The notes under the pieces were generated by a model. That model saw nothing but the letters and a program-made list of their open reading frames with translations, was not told where the DNA came from and did no database searches. 64,000 bases of DNA from positions 46,178-110,177 of the forward strand of contig MEHQ01002823.1 in assembly GCA_008828725.1 (NCBI GenBank), in the 5' to 3' direction. The DNA is from Saccharina japonica. Its lineage: Eukaryota; Sar; Phaeophyceae; Laminariales; Laminariaceae. This document shows, one piece after another, positions 33,435 through 47,055 of this stretch. Position 1 is the stretch's first letter, and every line of letters starts with the position of its first letter. Made by a program: the position numbers and the translations under genes.

Positions 33435-34400
33435 ACACTACTACTACTACTACAGTACTACAAACAGACAGTATACAGTGCAGGACACTTAACTATTAAT
33501 AATAAGAAACCGGCTAATAAGAAAGCCAGGCTGAGATTACGAGGAAAATAAGAAATTCGGGAGTTGTTATCTTGAAAGTAGTCTAGAAAGCACCCTCTCC
33601 CAAATAAGAAATCCAGCCTGGACCCAGACAGAGTTCCTGTTTCTTATTACTACATGTATTTTGCTGTATTTTGTAGTATACTGTATATACGTACGTATAT
33701 ACGTACCAAGCAGTATGTATTACTCACTCACTCACTAGTAGTAGTATGCTTATAAAAACGGACGACGCACATACCATACGGTACATACATGTCATACAGC
33801 GAGACATAATATCGAAACCGCACGATATAACTGCGCGCATTATTATAGCCGAGCCGCCGACAAAGTAAAACCGTCACAAGCCGCGTAAAAAAGCCAGCGA
33901 AAAAGAGATTGCTACCGGTATACGAATACATGTGATACTATTATTATTATTATCATATGATGATGTGAATGCGCACGACGAGTGACCATGAGAGAAAAAA
34001 GTGAGAAACGGACACAACAACGTGAAGAGAGCGAGAAAAAGGTCTTGAGAGCGGAGCAGGAAATCAAACCAACGTTTTCTACGTACATACGAGACCCACC
34101 CTGGTACAAGCGTATATATACGGCCAGCCCTCAACCACCACTCACTCACCATTCATTCGTTGTACGTAGAACATTCGGAGTACGGATCCATAGAAGCAGA
34201 AGAAGAAGAAAAAAAAACATGGGAGCGGCGCATCTTACAACCCGCACAACGCACAATAACCTACTGCTGCTCTGCTGCTGCTCTGCTGTAGTAATAGTCT
34301 AATGACTCAAACACCCCCCGCCATATGGCAATAATACTACGAGTACTATTAATAATACGTTCATACTACTGCTGCTACACGCTGTACCCAACAACGTAGA
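33435..34400. other. gene-free stretch
   Basis: I see nothing recognisable. Basic reading frames near 34,000-34,300 have no family features. Confidence 0.4.
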
Positions 34401-35134
34401 GAAGGTGGCGTAACATGCAGTCAGTACGAAATGGATGGAAATGACGAAATAACATCCCGCCCGGTCGGTGTAAATGTGGGCAATGAATGGTGCCCATCAG
34501 GAACGTTCCGCGACTGTTTTCCTGACTTCAACCATATTATGTCATTTTTGGTCTTTTTTGGGTCATTCATTTCTCGTTCAAGTTTTTTTTTCTCTTTTTC
34601 TTGGCACGTTCAAGATGACAGGCAGCAGCGCTCGGGCAGCGGTCTATTTCGTCGTCCGGTGGGGTTAGTTCGACAGGGACCGGGACACCACACAAGCTAA
34701 CGCGCAGGAAAAAAACTCAAATATTGCAAGCGTGACGGCGGCGGGTCCGCCAGGTGCCTGATATGACGGCCCCGCCCTTGGCGATTCATTCCGTGGCGTG
34801 GTACGAGAACAGCAGTAGTTTTATCGCACCATCGCACTGCTGTGCTGCTGCTGTGACTTCGAGAGTTTCGACGAACCACCTTTTGGTCCTAGTCGGGGGC
34901 GACCGTTACACGAACTACATTTTGATCGTCATCAAAGCGAAAACGCCTTCCGCGAGGTTTGCCCAAGCGTATTTTTTTCATTTTCACTTGATCAGATTGA
35001 TCACAGACATCTTTGTTTTTCTGCACCACGACCTCGACCACGCGAGGCACCTGGAGCTGCTCGTACACCCACCATAGCAGCGTCTCGGTACGCGCACGTG
35101 GGACGAGTGACTCAACCCCCAGATCGCGCCGCAC
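34400..35134. other. 5' flank of the GTP cyclohydrolase II gene
   Basis: There is no recognisable repeat or gene here. A good pyrimidine tract followed by AG at about 34,613 could be the acceptor of an untranslated or short leader exon, which would make the ATG at 35,135 internal to a longer transcript. Nothing in the translated frames supports an upstream coding exon. Confidence 0.3.
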
Positions 35135-36412
35135 ATGATTCTGGACGCCCCCACGATGGCGAATGATCAACTCCAAGGAACACTTCGTGTGTTGCTGCCT
35201 GGTACAGACTTGACCGCTTCATCTTGCGATTGCGAGCACCACGACCATGATGACCACCTTGACCTCTCTGACTGCAGCAGCGAGGCCAGCAGCAGCGAAC
35301 AAACACCTGACAGCAAGCGCCGCCAGCCAGTCCTCCTGGCGAAAACCCAGCTGGGGATCGCGCAAGCCGTTCGCATATTCGGGGGGGTGATAATTGGCAC
35401 GGGTGCCGAGGAAATTTCTCGCAGTTGGGGACAATTATCGGATCCCACCTTCTCGACTCCAGATTCGGGCGGAGAGAGCGACCCTGGCTATGAGCCTTTC
35501 GTGGAGTCGTTCGACCTCTCGGACCCCTCTTCCCACCAGCTATCAGGGGAAGCCCCCTTCCCTGACCCCGAGTGCAGCAAGGGTCTGGAAGGGGACGATA
35601 TAGGCAGGGTGAGTGATAGCAGCAGCGACCGCACATTGCCGGAAAGGCCCGTCGGGGGTTTAAAGCGAAAGTTGCACTCGTTTGTTGAGGACGATTCGCC
35701 GGGTTTAGTCGTCACAGGGGACGCCACCCCTCGCGCCCCGGGGGGCCGGGCAGCCGCTCGCGCGAAGGCTGAGGGGCAAGGGTGCACGAGCTTCGTGTCC
35801 GAGTGTGGCCTGCCGACGGACAAGGGGAGGTTCAGGCTGCGGGCGTACCGCTACCACGGCAGCGACAAGTCTCATGAGCCTGTGGTGATGGTCGCGGGGA
35901 AGGTTCGCGGGAGAGAGGGCGTGCCGGTGCGAGTTCATGACCAGTGCCAGACTTCAGAGGTGAGAGTGGGGGGGCGGGGGGGGGGGGGGCATATACATGT
36001 TTTTGTTCGGCTTATTGACACGCTTGCGGGCTAGAGGTGGGCTCCGCAAGGGGTTGCTGCTGCCTGTTTTCGCGGCGAGGCGAAGCGTCAGGTATGCAGC
36101 TAACTGTGTGCGTGCTCCGTGCTGTGTGCTACTACAACTACGACTGCTGGGTGTGCTGTCCATATCGCGCACATAAAAAATGATATAAAACAGCTGCTGT
36201 ATGATAGGAGGATGATGGCATGATGGCATGATGAAACATTTCAAATATCATACTTGCAATATAGGAGTACTAATACTTGCCCGCGTACGGGACATGTACG
36301 CATACTACTCGTGACTCGCATAAATGGACGCCACGACGCATACTACTCGTGACGCGACGAAGTTAACGCTCGGCATTTTTTGTGCATGGCGCCTGCCTGC
36401 TGTGTGACGTGG

Positions 36413-36450
<38 letters not shown>

Positions 36451-39400
36451 ACTGAACCAGCTTTTGCACGCCCTTGATTGCCGTGCTGGATGATAACGGT
36501 GCCCTGGGAGGTGCCCTGTCGCAACGTGTCGCAAGTCGCAATCGTTCTTGATTCTTGGTACACCAGAGCTCTACGAGTATACGCATCAAAGCCAGTTCCC
36601 GCTGGCATACGCACTTGAACAGTGAACACAGCAGCAGTCGAGTTTTCCTGTTTTTTTCGCTAGCAACTCTAAACTCTGTTCAGACTTCAGGAGCAGTACA
36701 TACTCGCATATATGGATACTGACTGCTGTAGATACAAATGATACGATACCTGGTAAGAGTAGTCGAGACTATATCTGCCTTTGCGTGCTGTGGGCTGTGG
36801 GTATCATATCCTACGACTTGGATCTGGAATCAGTCCCCCGATATTGTTCCAAATGGACGACTCAAGCACTGGCACCCGATCGCTCTCGCGCGTGTGTGCC
36901 GTGACGCTCAACCCTCAGTCGTGTTGAGTGTGCCACACAGTAGTAGCAGCAGCAGCAGCAGACAGTACTACAAGCAGCAGTTAGTATAGTCATGTGATCG
37001 ATGTCATCGTTTTCCCGCTATAGTGTAAAACTACCTACTACATAAAAGTCGGGGAGAAAGCAAGCGTCTCGTCGAATCGAGCTGTCGCAGCTCGATCACC
37101 ATAATGCCGTACCGGTACTATTTCTAGTACAAGTAATAAGCATCACCATTCAGCATCAGCAGCACCAACTATTATACTGTATTAACACTACTATTATATG
37201 CAGCAGCAGTGCTCTGTTTTGTAGAGCCCCTGTATAAGTACTGGTATAATAGTATTTTCGTACGCTGTAGTATAACAGATAATAGTAGTTCCAAGTATTA
37301 AATAGTCTGGCCTCCGTGCAGGCAGCAGTGGCAAAATAATCTTATCTTGACCAAAAAAGCAGTGCCGGAGATGGTGTGATACCAAAATACCTGGTATGTT
37401 TTATGTAATGTTACCCGACTGAACACAATATATATATGAAGAGACATCGTATGACCTAACAATCAAGATAGCACACCGCCTACCACGAGTGGTACTGGTA
37501 CTGCTGTGTAGGACGAAGTTCCACCCTATTTTTTTCGACAATGTACACACGCCGAGCGGTGCGTCCATCCAAAGACCTCGACAGGATCTATCCAAATCCA
37601 CCGTCCGTTGTTATGGTACTTTTGCTGTGTGCCGTGTGCCCCCCTACCCTCCATATTCCATATGTTTGGAGAAAATCGTCTAAAAAAATAGTTTCAGCGG
37701 GGGGATGTTATCTTATCTTACTTACTGACATGATAATACTACATGTATGTGTGTTACACACGGTTGTTCCTGTGTATTTGTCATACGATGTACCAGGCAC
37801 ATCATGCACAATACTGAGATGCGGCGGATTCCCGTTAACCTTGAGCTTTTGCCACTTGGCCCAGCACGGTATATGCGGCGGTTTGTTGTTCGATGTGTGT
37901 GTGTGTGTGTGTGTTCTACTGCTGTCTATATGCAATGTCCATTGATGCTGTTTAATAGCAGTGCTGTAGAACGGACGGTAGGCACGTTTTTTTGTTTGTT
38001 TGCATTTTCTTTCTTTTTTCTGTTTTTTCGTTTTTTTCTCTATTTCAACGCATCTGGATTGCAAGCATGGGTAGGTCGTGCCTGTCGTACATGGCATTGC
38101 ATTGTCTGCTCTGCTTACTGCATTACTACGACGTTTTATCTCTTGTCGTGGTTTTATGACCACATAACTGGTATCTCTCTATTAATAGCATGAAGAATCG
38201 GCACGGCACTGACTGGGTGTACTGGATGTCGACGGGTAGAAAATAACGGTTTCATGTGAAGAACACACACCACACACCACACACACCACCAGAAAAACAA
38301 TGTCGAAAAAAAAATAACCGGGTCACACGAAGTAGTAGCCTGGCCTGTCCAGCTGTCGAGGCAAAGGGTGTACCGGACCTATCATATTTTTCGAGTATGA
38401 TTTGGTAGATACTGGATACTGGTACAATGCAAGGGGATATCATATTACACCTCTGTGCACTCCCGCTGTATCATTCGTATATCAGATTTCTGATATCATA
38501 TCTGATATCTGATATCTCATCTGATATCTGGTATCTTAGCTGATATCTGATATATTGTCTGATATCTGATATCGGGCTCCCAAAGGGTTACACATGATAC
38601 ATTACTACCAGTATCATACTGCTGTGCGACAGAGCAGTATTAATAGTCATCCTGGTACATATCATACCTGGTCAAAGATAGACCTATTGTTAAAATAGGT
38701 TACTCGGATGACTGCATCAACAGAAGTTAAAAATCCTTGTTTTCTTCTGTCATGTTAGCCCACAGGATTGCTGCATCGTCTCGCGAACCGAACCATGAAT
38801 CACCAGCTCCGCTGGCTGCTTGGCACCATCTCCATTTCGTTAATTGTTGACTCATTGCGCTTGTTGTGTTTCGTGCCCTTGTTCAGGTGTTTGGCTCTAA
38901 GAAATGCGACTGCAGGGAGCAGCTGGACATGTCCCTGAGGTACATCCAAGAGAACGGGGGCGGGGCGGTGATTTATCTTGCCCAGGAAGGACGCGGCATC
39001 GGCCTCGCCAACAAGGTCGCGGCGTACGCTCTACAGGTGAGAGGGCGTGAGAAAGGAGAGATGCTGCGGCCGACGAGCCGCCAGATGCGGTCGTCGCTAT
39101 TAATGACGCAATGTCAACCGTACCGGTATGTGAACTCTCGTATCCCAGGTCTAGTACCCGGTATAGGCGTAAAGGTACGAATAAAGTAGTTGTGTAATGA
39201 TACTCTTAGATTAGACTCTCGTAAATAGACATGTGGTATACGCAGTATTTTGTAGACCCAGTGTAGGCCGACAGTTTGTTTTTCAAGTGGGGCGGCGAGA
39301 TTGGCGGCCGATTGATCGCTTGTTGCTGCTACTGCTGCTGCTGCTACGAGCATCAAACTCTACAAAACTACCGTCACCAGTACGACTCTACCCGAGTTTG

Positions 39401-42400
39401 TCCGCGAAAACATGTTTTTCGGTGCCAAAGGGCTTTTAAGATTGAGCTGATGAACTCTGAATCTCGAGTGTGTGGAGCGCTGTGGTAATAATGTAAATCT
39501 GAATCTTATCCGAAGAAGATGTGGTTTTTGCCTCTGCCCCTGCCCCTGCCTCTCCCTTCTGTCAACCACCACGGGTTTCCGCGCGACAATCTATCCTTAT
39601 AGACACCTGGTATGCACTTACGAAAAGCGACTGCTGTTGATAGTTCATAAATTTGACGGCGCCAAACAGAGGTACTGTACCTCTTTCGAGTTCGCTGAAG
39701 CCGATTTTTCTAAGGCCTACCGACGTGCACCAACGCACAGGTATAGTTTGCCTTTTTTTTTCTTACAAAATCACGGAAAAAGTAGGAACTCTTTTCGAGC
39801 TGGCTGAAGCCGATTTCCTGAACCCAGACAACAAGGCCCACCGTGCACCAACGCACACAAGTTGACGACGGCAACAAATACCCTGCTATATACGTGATTT
39901 CCTAGCGATAGCTATTAAACTACAGTATATACATGTTGCGTGCCTGCTGTTTTGACGCACCCAAGGTTGGACCACAGACATGCCAAAACATGTGTACGCA
40001 AAAAAAAAACATGCCGCTGCTGCTGTTGACGTCTTGACAAAAATTGCGCCCTCGGACAAAATACTTGGAAATAGTGTAGGGTATTCTACGCAGTATTAGT
40101 ATTAATAGTAGAATGACAAGAGCGCCCTCGTTTTTGAGGGGGAAACTACTGTTGTTTATTTATATTTATATATTTATACTTGGCATATTTTATTTATGTA
40201 GAGTTGGAACTACGCGTTCAGCAGTATAGCAGCAATGTGGGATAACTTATTTTTTCAGTATTTATAGTGAACGCTCCTCCGTTCGGCTTGCCAACTTATT
40301 GACAAGCGCACCCATTACTATAATAGGGATCTACGTATCATACATATGTGTTTGATATGTACATACTCGTGCATAGTGTGGGGCAACTTGCGTGGAGTAT
40401 ATACCGTATGCTGTACTCGAGCGATAGTCTGATGATAACACACTCCCTGCGATGAATGAATTTCCGAGCCGATTTTATCCAAACCAGGGACTTATAGACA
40501 CCACGAGCATGATGGCTTTGGGAACAATCTTGTCGAAGTTGTTTCCATACAAGACACATCGCTGGGCGTTTTCGCTCTGTCTCTTCTGTCTGCCTGTTGG
40601 AGAGAAAATGAGCTTCTCAAGACTTGAGACATTCATTCGTCCGAGCGTGCGTGTTATCATGTTATCATGCGCGTCTTATGTGGTGGTAGTAGACGCCAGA
40701 CGCCCCTCCGTTCACCTTGCACCAGTGCGCACACGTTTTTTATGAACGTAAAAACGCAAAAAAAAACAGCTTGTAAAGTTTAGTTTTTGTGAAGATATTA
40801 CTTTTGAGATATAATACGTGTACCATGTGTGGGACAGCTTTTTTTTTGCAGGAGTAAACGCCCCTCTGTTCGCCTTGCTCCAGTGCACCCGCGCTTTTTT
40901 TGTGAAAGTTAAAAAGAAACGCCTCGTGAGCTGTGAGTCTTTTGGGGACAGATTAGTTGGAGCTACTCGGTGGTGGCGTGGGACAACTTTTGCAGTAGTA
41001 AACGCCCCTCCGTTTTTGCCTTGCCCCAGGCGGTCCAGAACGCACTTTTAATAGTTACTTTCCCCTTCGCAGGCGCCCGCCCCCCGGCTGTAGGCTGTAG
41101 GCTGCAGCCTTTTCGTTGGTACGAGCGTTTCGGTGCGCCGGCTTCGTGTTATCATGCAGAGAGGCGCGGTGCTGCTTGCTGCTGCACTACACTTTTGCTC
41201 GTTGTGTTTATGTACGGGGAGGGCGGTTTGTTCCTACTATACCTTTTCGCGCACACATTTCGGACTGGTTTAAAGAAGTTACGGCGGCGTGGGAGTTTTG
41301 GGGGCTGCCTGATTTTTATGCACCGCAGCTTTTTCACCCTCGCCCCGGAAATACTAAAAAACGTACCAAGGTATAGAACAATTTTTGCGCCCATTGGTGA
41401 AGCGTTTACTCTGACCATGGTGTTATACGAGTGCTTGGTACGGCTTATGTACGAGTACCAGAGTATGAATCACCAACCACATGTATGAACATGAACATGA
41501 ACGATATGATTGATATGAGAGATGAGAGACTTTGTTGTTGCCTCTTTTGTTGCAGGACGGCGGGCTCGACACGGTGGACGCTAACCGACAACTCGGGTTC
41601 GAGGATGACCAGCGCACGTACGACTGCGTCGACTTCATCCTCCGAGACATGGGCATCAAGGTCAGTCGTCTTGGAATCACGCTGTGGCCGTGTTAAAATC
41701 CATGTGGCTACGAGTCACTGCCTGTGTGTGTTGTTCACGTTAAACCGTCCTTTCTACCCGTCGTCTGTGCAGAAGGCTAACTCTTTGCTTTAATTCCTAG
41801 TGTTTTGCCCCCAGTACGGGAGCGCAGTGCTCAAAGGGGTCAATGTTTCAACCCTTGGGACCCACCCCCCTTTTGGGACCCCCGGGGGTCCCAAACAAAA
41901 AAATGACAACTAATGCTATATATTACGAGTACCAACCGTCTATGATAGTGTGGGCATGCAGCTGTGCGAGTAGTGTCATTCAAAAGCGCGCGTGTTGTAC
42001 AGCGTCAGTCGGAATGTTGAAGCCTTACAGGTCTCATGTCCTCTCCCCTATACCAGGTACATGAACTCAGCAGCCCTGGCTGGGCTGGTTGGTTTGGCTG
42101 GTTCGTGTGATACCGACGCTTGTGATCATCGTTCGTTTTCGTTTTTTTTTTTTTGCGTATCGGATTCGCCTCGAGACGTGCCCACAGACAAGTGACCGTG
42201 ACGATCATACTGAAAAAATCTGATAAAATCGTAGTGTGATTGTTTGATTTCGCTACCCTCTCTGTGCACTTGTGCTGACTATAGTTGCGTCGTCGAGTAC
42301 TCGATTCATTTCAGGGCTATTCGCGGGTTATGACCCGACAGGGGTCAGGTGGTGTTCAAAATATCACGGGCCGGGTCGGATCAGAAGTGCTCAAAATCTC

Positions 42401-43344
42401 ACGGGTCGGGTCTTGTCAAGCGATTTTCAAAATCTCGCGGGTCGGGTCAGGTCGGGTCAAGAGTTTTTCAAATGTCACGGGTCGGGTCGGCTTGGGTCAA
42501 GAATGTTGCAAATCTCACGGGTCAGGTCGGGTCAGGTGAAGACATCTCCAATTTTTCGCGGGTCGGGTCGGATCAGCTGACCCGACTCGACCCGACTTGA
42601 CCCGCGAGGTTTGACCTTACCAGCGAAAAGCCCTGATTAATTTTGTTAGGGTTGTAATCGTGTTATTAACAGCACATGCGAGAGTGGCGCGAATATTTTT
42701 GACGAGTCAAACCGGGCATGATAACTTTAGAGGTGGGGAAGGAAGTCTCCCGGGGATTTTTCTTGATGTGTATACTCGTACACGTACCGGCTGTAATTGT
42801 TCCTTTACCCACATACTCCTGTTGAATCGGCCGGTAGCAAGTAGCTGCAGCAGTGAGCAGTGTTTCTGTCTGCCGGAGTTGAAGAACTTTCCAGATTTAT
42901 TTTTTTCTGGGACAAATTGTGACGTATCGTCGACACGCGACAGCTCGTACGACCCACCACGCTCCGTTGTGCTTCATTTGCATGGGCGTGGAGGCAAATG
43001 GTACCGATGACACCCACGAAGTATGATGCTATACGATATACGAAGTGCAATAACAGCACACATGTACCCTTACCGAAACTCTTTAAAACAATGACGTACA
43101 TCCAGTTTTTTTCGGTTTACACCTTTCTCCCCTCCCACGATCGTGCGTGTCCCATCCTCCAATGCGTTCGCATTCCCAGAGCGTCCAACTTATGACCAAC
43201 AACCCGTTCAAGATTGAGTGGCTGAGGGCTCTGGGGATCAAGGTGGACGGACGCATACCTGTGGAGGTGACTTCGAACGAGCACAACCACGGATACCTTG
43301 AAGCCAAGGCCGCTCGCATGAGCCACCTCATCAATAACTTGTAG
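35135..43344 (+). CDS. ribA: GTP cyclohydrolase II, four exons, complete
   Basis: GTP cyclohydrolase II opens GTP to the diaminopyrimidine precursor of riboflavin, releasing formate and pyrophosphate. Four exons join in frame with GT-AG borders: 35,135-35,959; 38,887-39,036; 41,556-41,660; 43,180-43,344 (stop TAG). All three introns are phase 0 and the product is 414 aa. The catalytic domain starts near residue 219. Zinc ligands C271, C282 and C284 keep the C-x10-C-x-C spacing; the QEGRGIGL loop, Y322, D343 and R345 match E. coli RibA Y105, D126 and R128; the C-terminal LMTNNP and NNHGYLEAK-like signature (here [15 protein letters not shown]) is present. Residues 1-215 are an acidic, serine-rich extension that I do not recognise; it is not DHBP synthase, so the enzyme appears monofunctional. 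No clear transit peptide is seen. An in-frame TGA at 35,108 precedes the ATG; ATG 35,156 or an upstream exon remains possible. Confidence 0.93.
35960..38886 (+). other. intron 1 of ribA
   Basis: The donor is GTGAGAG and the acceptor TTGTTCAG. Inside are a CAG/CTG run (36,415-36,449), a GATATC-rich palindromic tract (38,480-38,575), a (GT)n tract (37,895-37,914) and a CA-tail repeat copy at 38,050-38,275. The rest looks unique. Confidence 0.75.
38050..38275 (+). repeat. CA-tail repeat in ribA intron 1, with TTAATA insertion
   Basis: Full-length copy in the sense direction. CTCTCTATTAATAGCATGAAG replaces the CTTTTTAGGATGAAG of other copies. Confidence 0.7.
39037..41555 (+). other. intron 2 of ribA with degenerate repeats
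   Basis: The donor is GTGAGAG and the acceptor TTGCAG. It holds a diverged tandem duplication of about 125 bp (39,665-39,860), and at least four dispersed copies of a 50-60 bp block containing AACGCCCCTCCGTTCGCC-like sequence near 40,270, 40,695, 40,855 and 40,997. Confidence 0.7.
41661..43179 (+). other. intron 3 of ribA
   Basis: The donor is GTCAGTC and the acceptor ATTCCCAG. It contains the hAT-like element at 42,312-42,635, a CA-tail repeat fragment near 41,727-41,765 and a degenerate hairpin-repeat remnant near 41,785-41,845. Confidence 0.75.
42312..42635. mobile_element. hAT-like MITE in ribA intron 3
   Basis: The ends are inverted: CAGGGCTATTCGC on the left and GCGAAAAGCCCTG on the right. 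They are flanked by ATTCATTT (42,304-42,311) and ATTAATTT (42,636-42,643), an 8-bp target duplication with one mismatch, as made by hAT transposases. The interior is a degenerate tandem array of GGGTCGGGTC-type units of about 38 bp. No coding capacity. Confidence 0.75.
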
Positions 43345-46300
43345 CATTTTTATTTTCTCGTTTTTTTTCTTTCTTCCTTTTCTTCTTCTCCTTTTTTCCT
43401 TTTCCTCTTCTTCTTCTCGCTGTTGTTCTTGTTCTTGTCGTATACGGAGGTGGCTGCTGCAGTACCAGCAGCAGCAGTAGCAAACAGTGGCATCGTTGAC
43501 GGCCAGCGATAACGAATGCCAGGCTTGTGTTCCTTGTCTCTGCAGTGCACCACATAGCCGGTGCTCTTTTTTTGTTGCAGGTGATTTGGCTCGGCTTGGG
43601 GGCGTTTGTATCTTTTTTTGGGAGGTGGTAGGTCGGCCCCAAGCTTGGCATACGAGTATGTACGTATTTTCTACGTACGATACCTAGGAGGCGTTTTCTA
43701 TGTCATGGTGATCAGGGGTTCCATTCCTCAGGATTGTACGGGAGGGCGTTGTGTTTTGTCTTTACGTGCCACTCATTTATTCTATGTACGCGGTGAACGT
43801 GATCTGTTCGAGCCCACGTGCAGTCTCCGCCTTTTGTTTCCATCCGACCATACTTTTGCCAAAATTCGGCCGTTCCGCGAATCGGCTGTGACAGCAGCCC
43901 GTGCCATCGGCCGTCGTAGTCTCGACGGTTAACCATGCGTTATTACTGGACGGTTTACCATGCTGTTATCACTGGACGGTTTACCGTACTGTCCTCACTC
44001 GATGGTGTGCCATGCTGTTATTACTCGACGGTTTATCACGCTGTCGTCAGCTTTCGCGGGAAATGTATGTTATTTTGTGGGCCGATTTCGGTGTGGGAGG
44101 TCGAGGCCAAAAGGCTGTAGGAAGGGTTCTAGTGTAGTGTCGAAAGAGATCTCGCTTCGTGCGTCATCAGCCAAGCCGGGGGGAGCAGGCAAAGGCATGC
44201 GTGTGTGTTGTTTTGTATTCGTTTTATTTGTCGTGTCTGTTGTGGGGGTCAAGAGAGGATGGCGGCCCATTCAAGGCGGCTAGACCCACGGGCGTAGTCT
44301 GGAGTAGTGGTGGTGGCCACCCGGTCGCGATCTGCGTAGTGATCTGCGTAGGCGAGTCAATGTTTTTGAAGGCGTTCGGTCGGCTGGAGTAAAAGCTAAC
44401 AAGCAAGCTGCCCTTTTTTTTTTTGCTTGAAGGTACGTCGTAGTGGATAGCGCCGGCTGCCTGACGTAAAATTCTTGATGTTGCATCTTACGTGTAGGGG
44501 CGTTGTTGGGGTTGGTAGTATACATGAGAGCAGCCGCTGTCGAGCGCGCGCGGCTACAGGTATAGTCTATACATTAGAGGAGGGAATCGCAAGGCACTCA
44601 TTGGTGAGGAAGGTGTTGTGGGAGCGTTATGGTACTTTTGTGTATTTTGTGTGTGTTGTGGACCAAGTTGAGGAAGAATGCGGCGACAACTGGCGGCTTT
44701 GAAGTCTCTTCGACGATGTCATTCCGACCTGCATTTCGTACAAGGTACACACCAAAGTTACGTACAGCAAGCCGTGGTGTTTGTAGCTTTCGAAGAAAAA
44801 TATCTCTGCTCGAGTTTTATAGTCGACGTGTTTTTGTTTTCTAGGTTAATAGGCTACCAGAGGGTAGTCTAGTAGTGCTTTTTCTCGGGCATGTAACAGC
44901 CGGGGACGTACGTAGGAGTCGTGTGCCGAGATGCGGCTTGTGCTGTACCTGGTACTAGTTTCACACCCCAACACTCTCTCGTGCGTATGTGGCGGTGTTA
45001 GTGTTGTATGGGACTTGTGTGAAAATACCCTTGCGCCGCAACCAACAGGCGCCCTCGTGAAGTTGAAGTATATAGATTTTAGATATTCACCACAACAGAA
45101 AAAAAATACAGAAAAAGTACGTTTTCCCTATGGACGGAAAACGCGTGTACTCGTACGTACCTGGTACTATATAGGACACGATTTACACGATTTGCTGCCG
45201 AAGGCAGGGGCAAGGGCAAAGGATGATGCGCGTTTATTTAACGGAGGCAAGCAACTGCCGGTGACCATTTTGTTTTTCACGACGGAGAGCCGGTAACCGT
45301 TTTCTTCAACGACGGAAAGAGGGGCTTTTCGCCCGCCCACCAATGAGGTCAATAATGAATAATGAAGCCTATCGAGAGAGGGACGCGACTAAAACAGCTC
45401 ATGCGCTGGAGATCCGCGGATCTGTCATCCCATTGCTGGTGCTAGCGGTAAGCCAGCCGAAAACATCACCAGGCGTAAGCCAGCCGAAAACATCACCAGG
45501 CGTATCTCTTGCAACGTAGCCAGTCCCCACCTGTCGGTGGATTAGGTAAGCGTTACCTATCAGTAGACTCGGTGGCGTTACCTGGCATTGGCTAGCGCGG
45601 CGTGGCCACACCATTTGGACGTGATACAGTACAACTGCAAGTCTGATTACAGTATCACTGTAAGTCTGATGCAACTCTGAGTTCAAGTAGATCTTCCCCG
45701 AAACGTGGGTGGAAGTCGTACAGGTGAGGCTGTAGACGAGAGAGAAAAGACGTCCGCAGTTTTCTGATTGATCGATTTGTGTACGAGGTATTCGCGAAGG
45801 GTGTGTTTTGCTTCCACGGCAACAACTATCGGAGCCCAAGTGCTGAAGTAGACTCGAACGCTTCGTGGTAATTTAATCCGCGTCAACAAGCTGCGGTCCC
45901 GTCTATAGTAGGAGGTACCAGGTTTACGACAATTTGCCTGCACACATGACAAGTCGCTTGCACAACTTCAAAACCTAACATGCAAGGTAGCATTATGCCA
46001 TCCAGGACAGCCGCACTCATATTGGCCGGGCATTACGAAAAGAGACCAGATGAAGAATCGTGTGCTCTCTCCATCTGTAAATAAAATGTGGACAACTTTC
46101 CTCGCTTATTTGACAGGAAGGGGAAAAAAAAACTCGTGAGAAATTGACAAGAGTGTTGCCCAGCTCGCTTACGAACCGCGAGTCCAACCTAAACGACCGA
46201 CGCGTACGTACCATCAATGCCATACCGCGGCATCTATTCGACTGGATGGCTTGCAAGTCCAAACCAAACGATCTATATATACGTACGATCAGGATCATAC

Positions 46301-46413
46301 CTGGCCATCTATCTATCCAACAGGATAGATTGTAAATCACCTCCCCCCCACCCCTGCGACACGAATACACCCCCCTGCCCATTCATCTGCAATTTCTACC
46401 TGTAGCACAATCC
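43345..46413. other. region between ribA and the R3HCC1L-like gene
   Basis: Convergent gene ends. It contains a pyrimidine-rich ribA 3' flank (43,350-43,440), a 26-bp repeat with GACGGTTTACCATGCTGTTA (43,925-44,045), a 27-bp tandem duplication (45,449-45,502) and a diverged duplication of about 75 bp (46,190-46,335). No further gene was recognised. Confidence 0.55.
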
Positions 46414-47014
46414 CTACATGTCCCATGAATCTGTGCTCTCAGCGGGCTGCGCTACTGCTGTGCTCGCTCCGCGTCCCCTAACCCCTCCCTTCGACGAACC
46501 GCTCGCCGCACCCTTGCGTGTTGGCGTGGCCGACGGCTTTGCCCGGGGTCGCCGGATGCCGAGGGCGCCCGAGATGAGTCTTGAGGCGCTCGAAGCGTCC
46601 GCTGGGGGGCGACCGGGCCGGGCTAGCTCGACTGGTTTGGTTGGTTGTCGTCGTCCCCAAAGCCAATGGAACACATTGTCGAGAAAGCGCGAAGCAGGTA
46701 TGTGGGCGAAGGCGAGGGTCAGAGCAGTGAGGGTTGCATGCTGGCACGCTTAGCCGCACGCTGGTTACCGTACTATGAATAGTGCCAGTAAATGCACCCC
46801 TGGGTGCTATGATTTTGCAGGCGTAAAAAGACGCCCCGAGGTGTTTTTCCATGTGGCCGGGGCGTACTCTGTAAACAAAGTTCGGACTTTTTCGTCCCCT
46901 GGGGCGATACACAAAAAAAGAGAGGAAAAAACACGCACCTCTCACACACACAGCAACAGCACAGCAGCAACAGCACAGCAGCAGCAGCAACAGCACAGCA
47001 GCAGCAGCAACAGC

Positions 47015-47055
<41 letters not shown>

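Noticed and set aside
39472-39865. Two similar peptides (FEFAEADF / FELAEADF) as duplicated exons
   Set aside because: They lie in different frames, lack proper splice borders and fall inside ribA intron 2; a diverged tandem duplication explains them.
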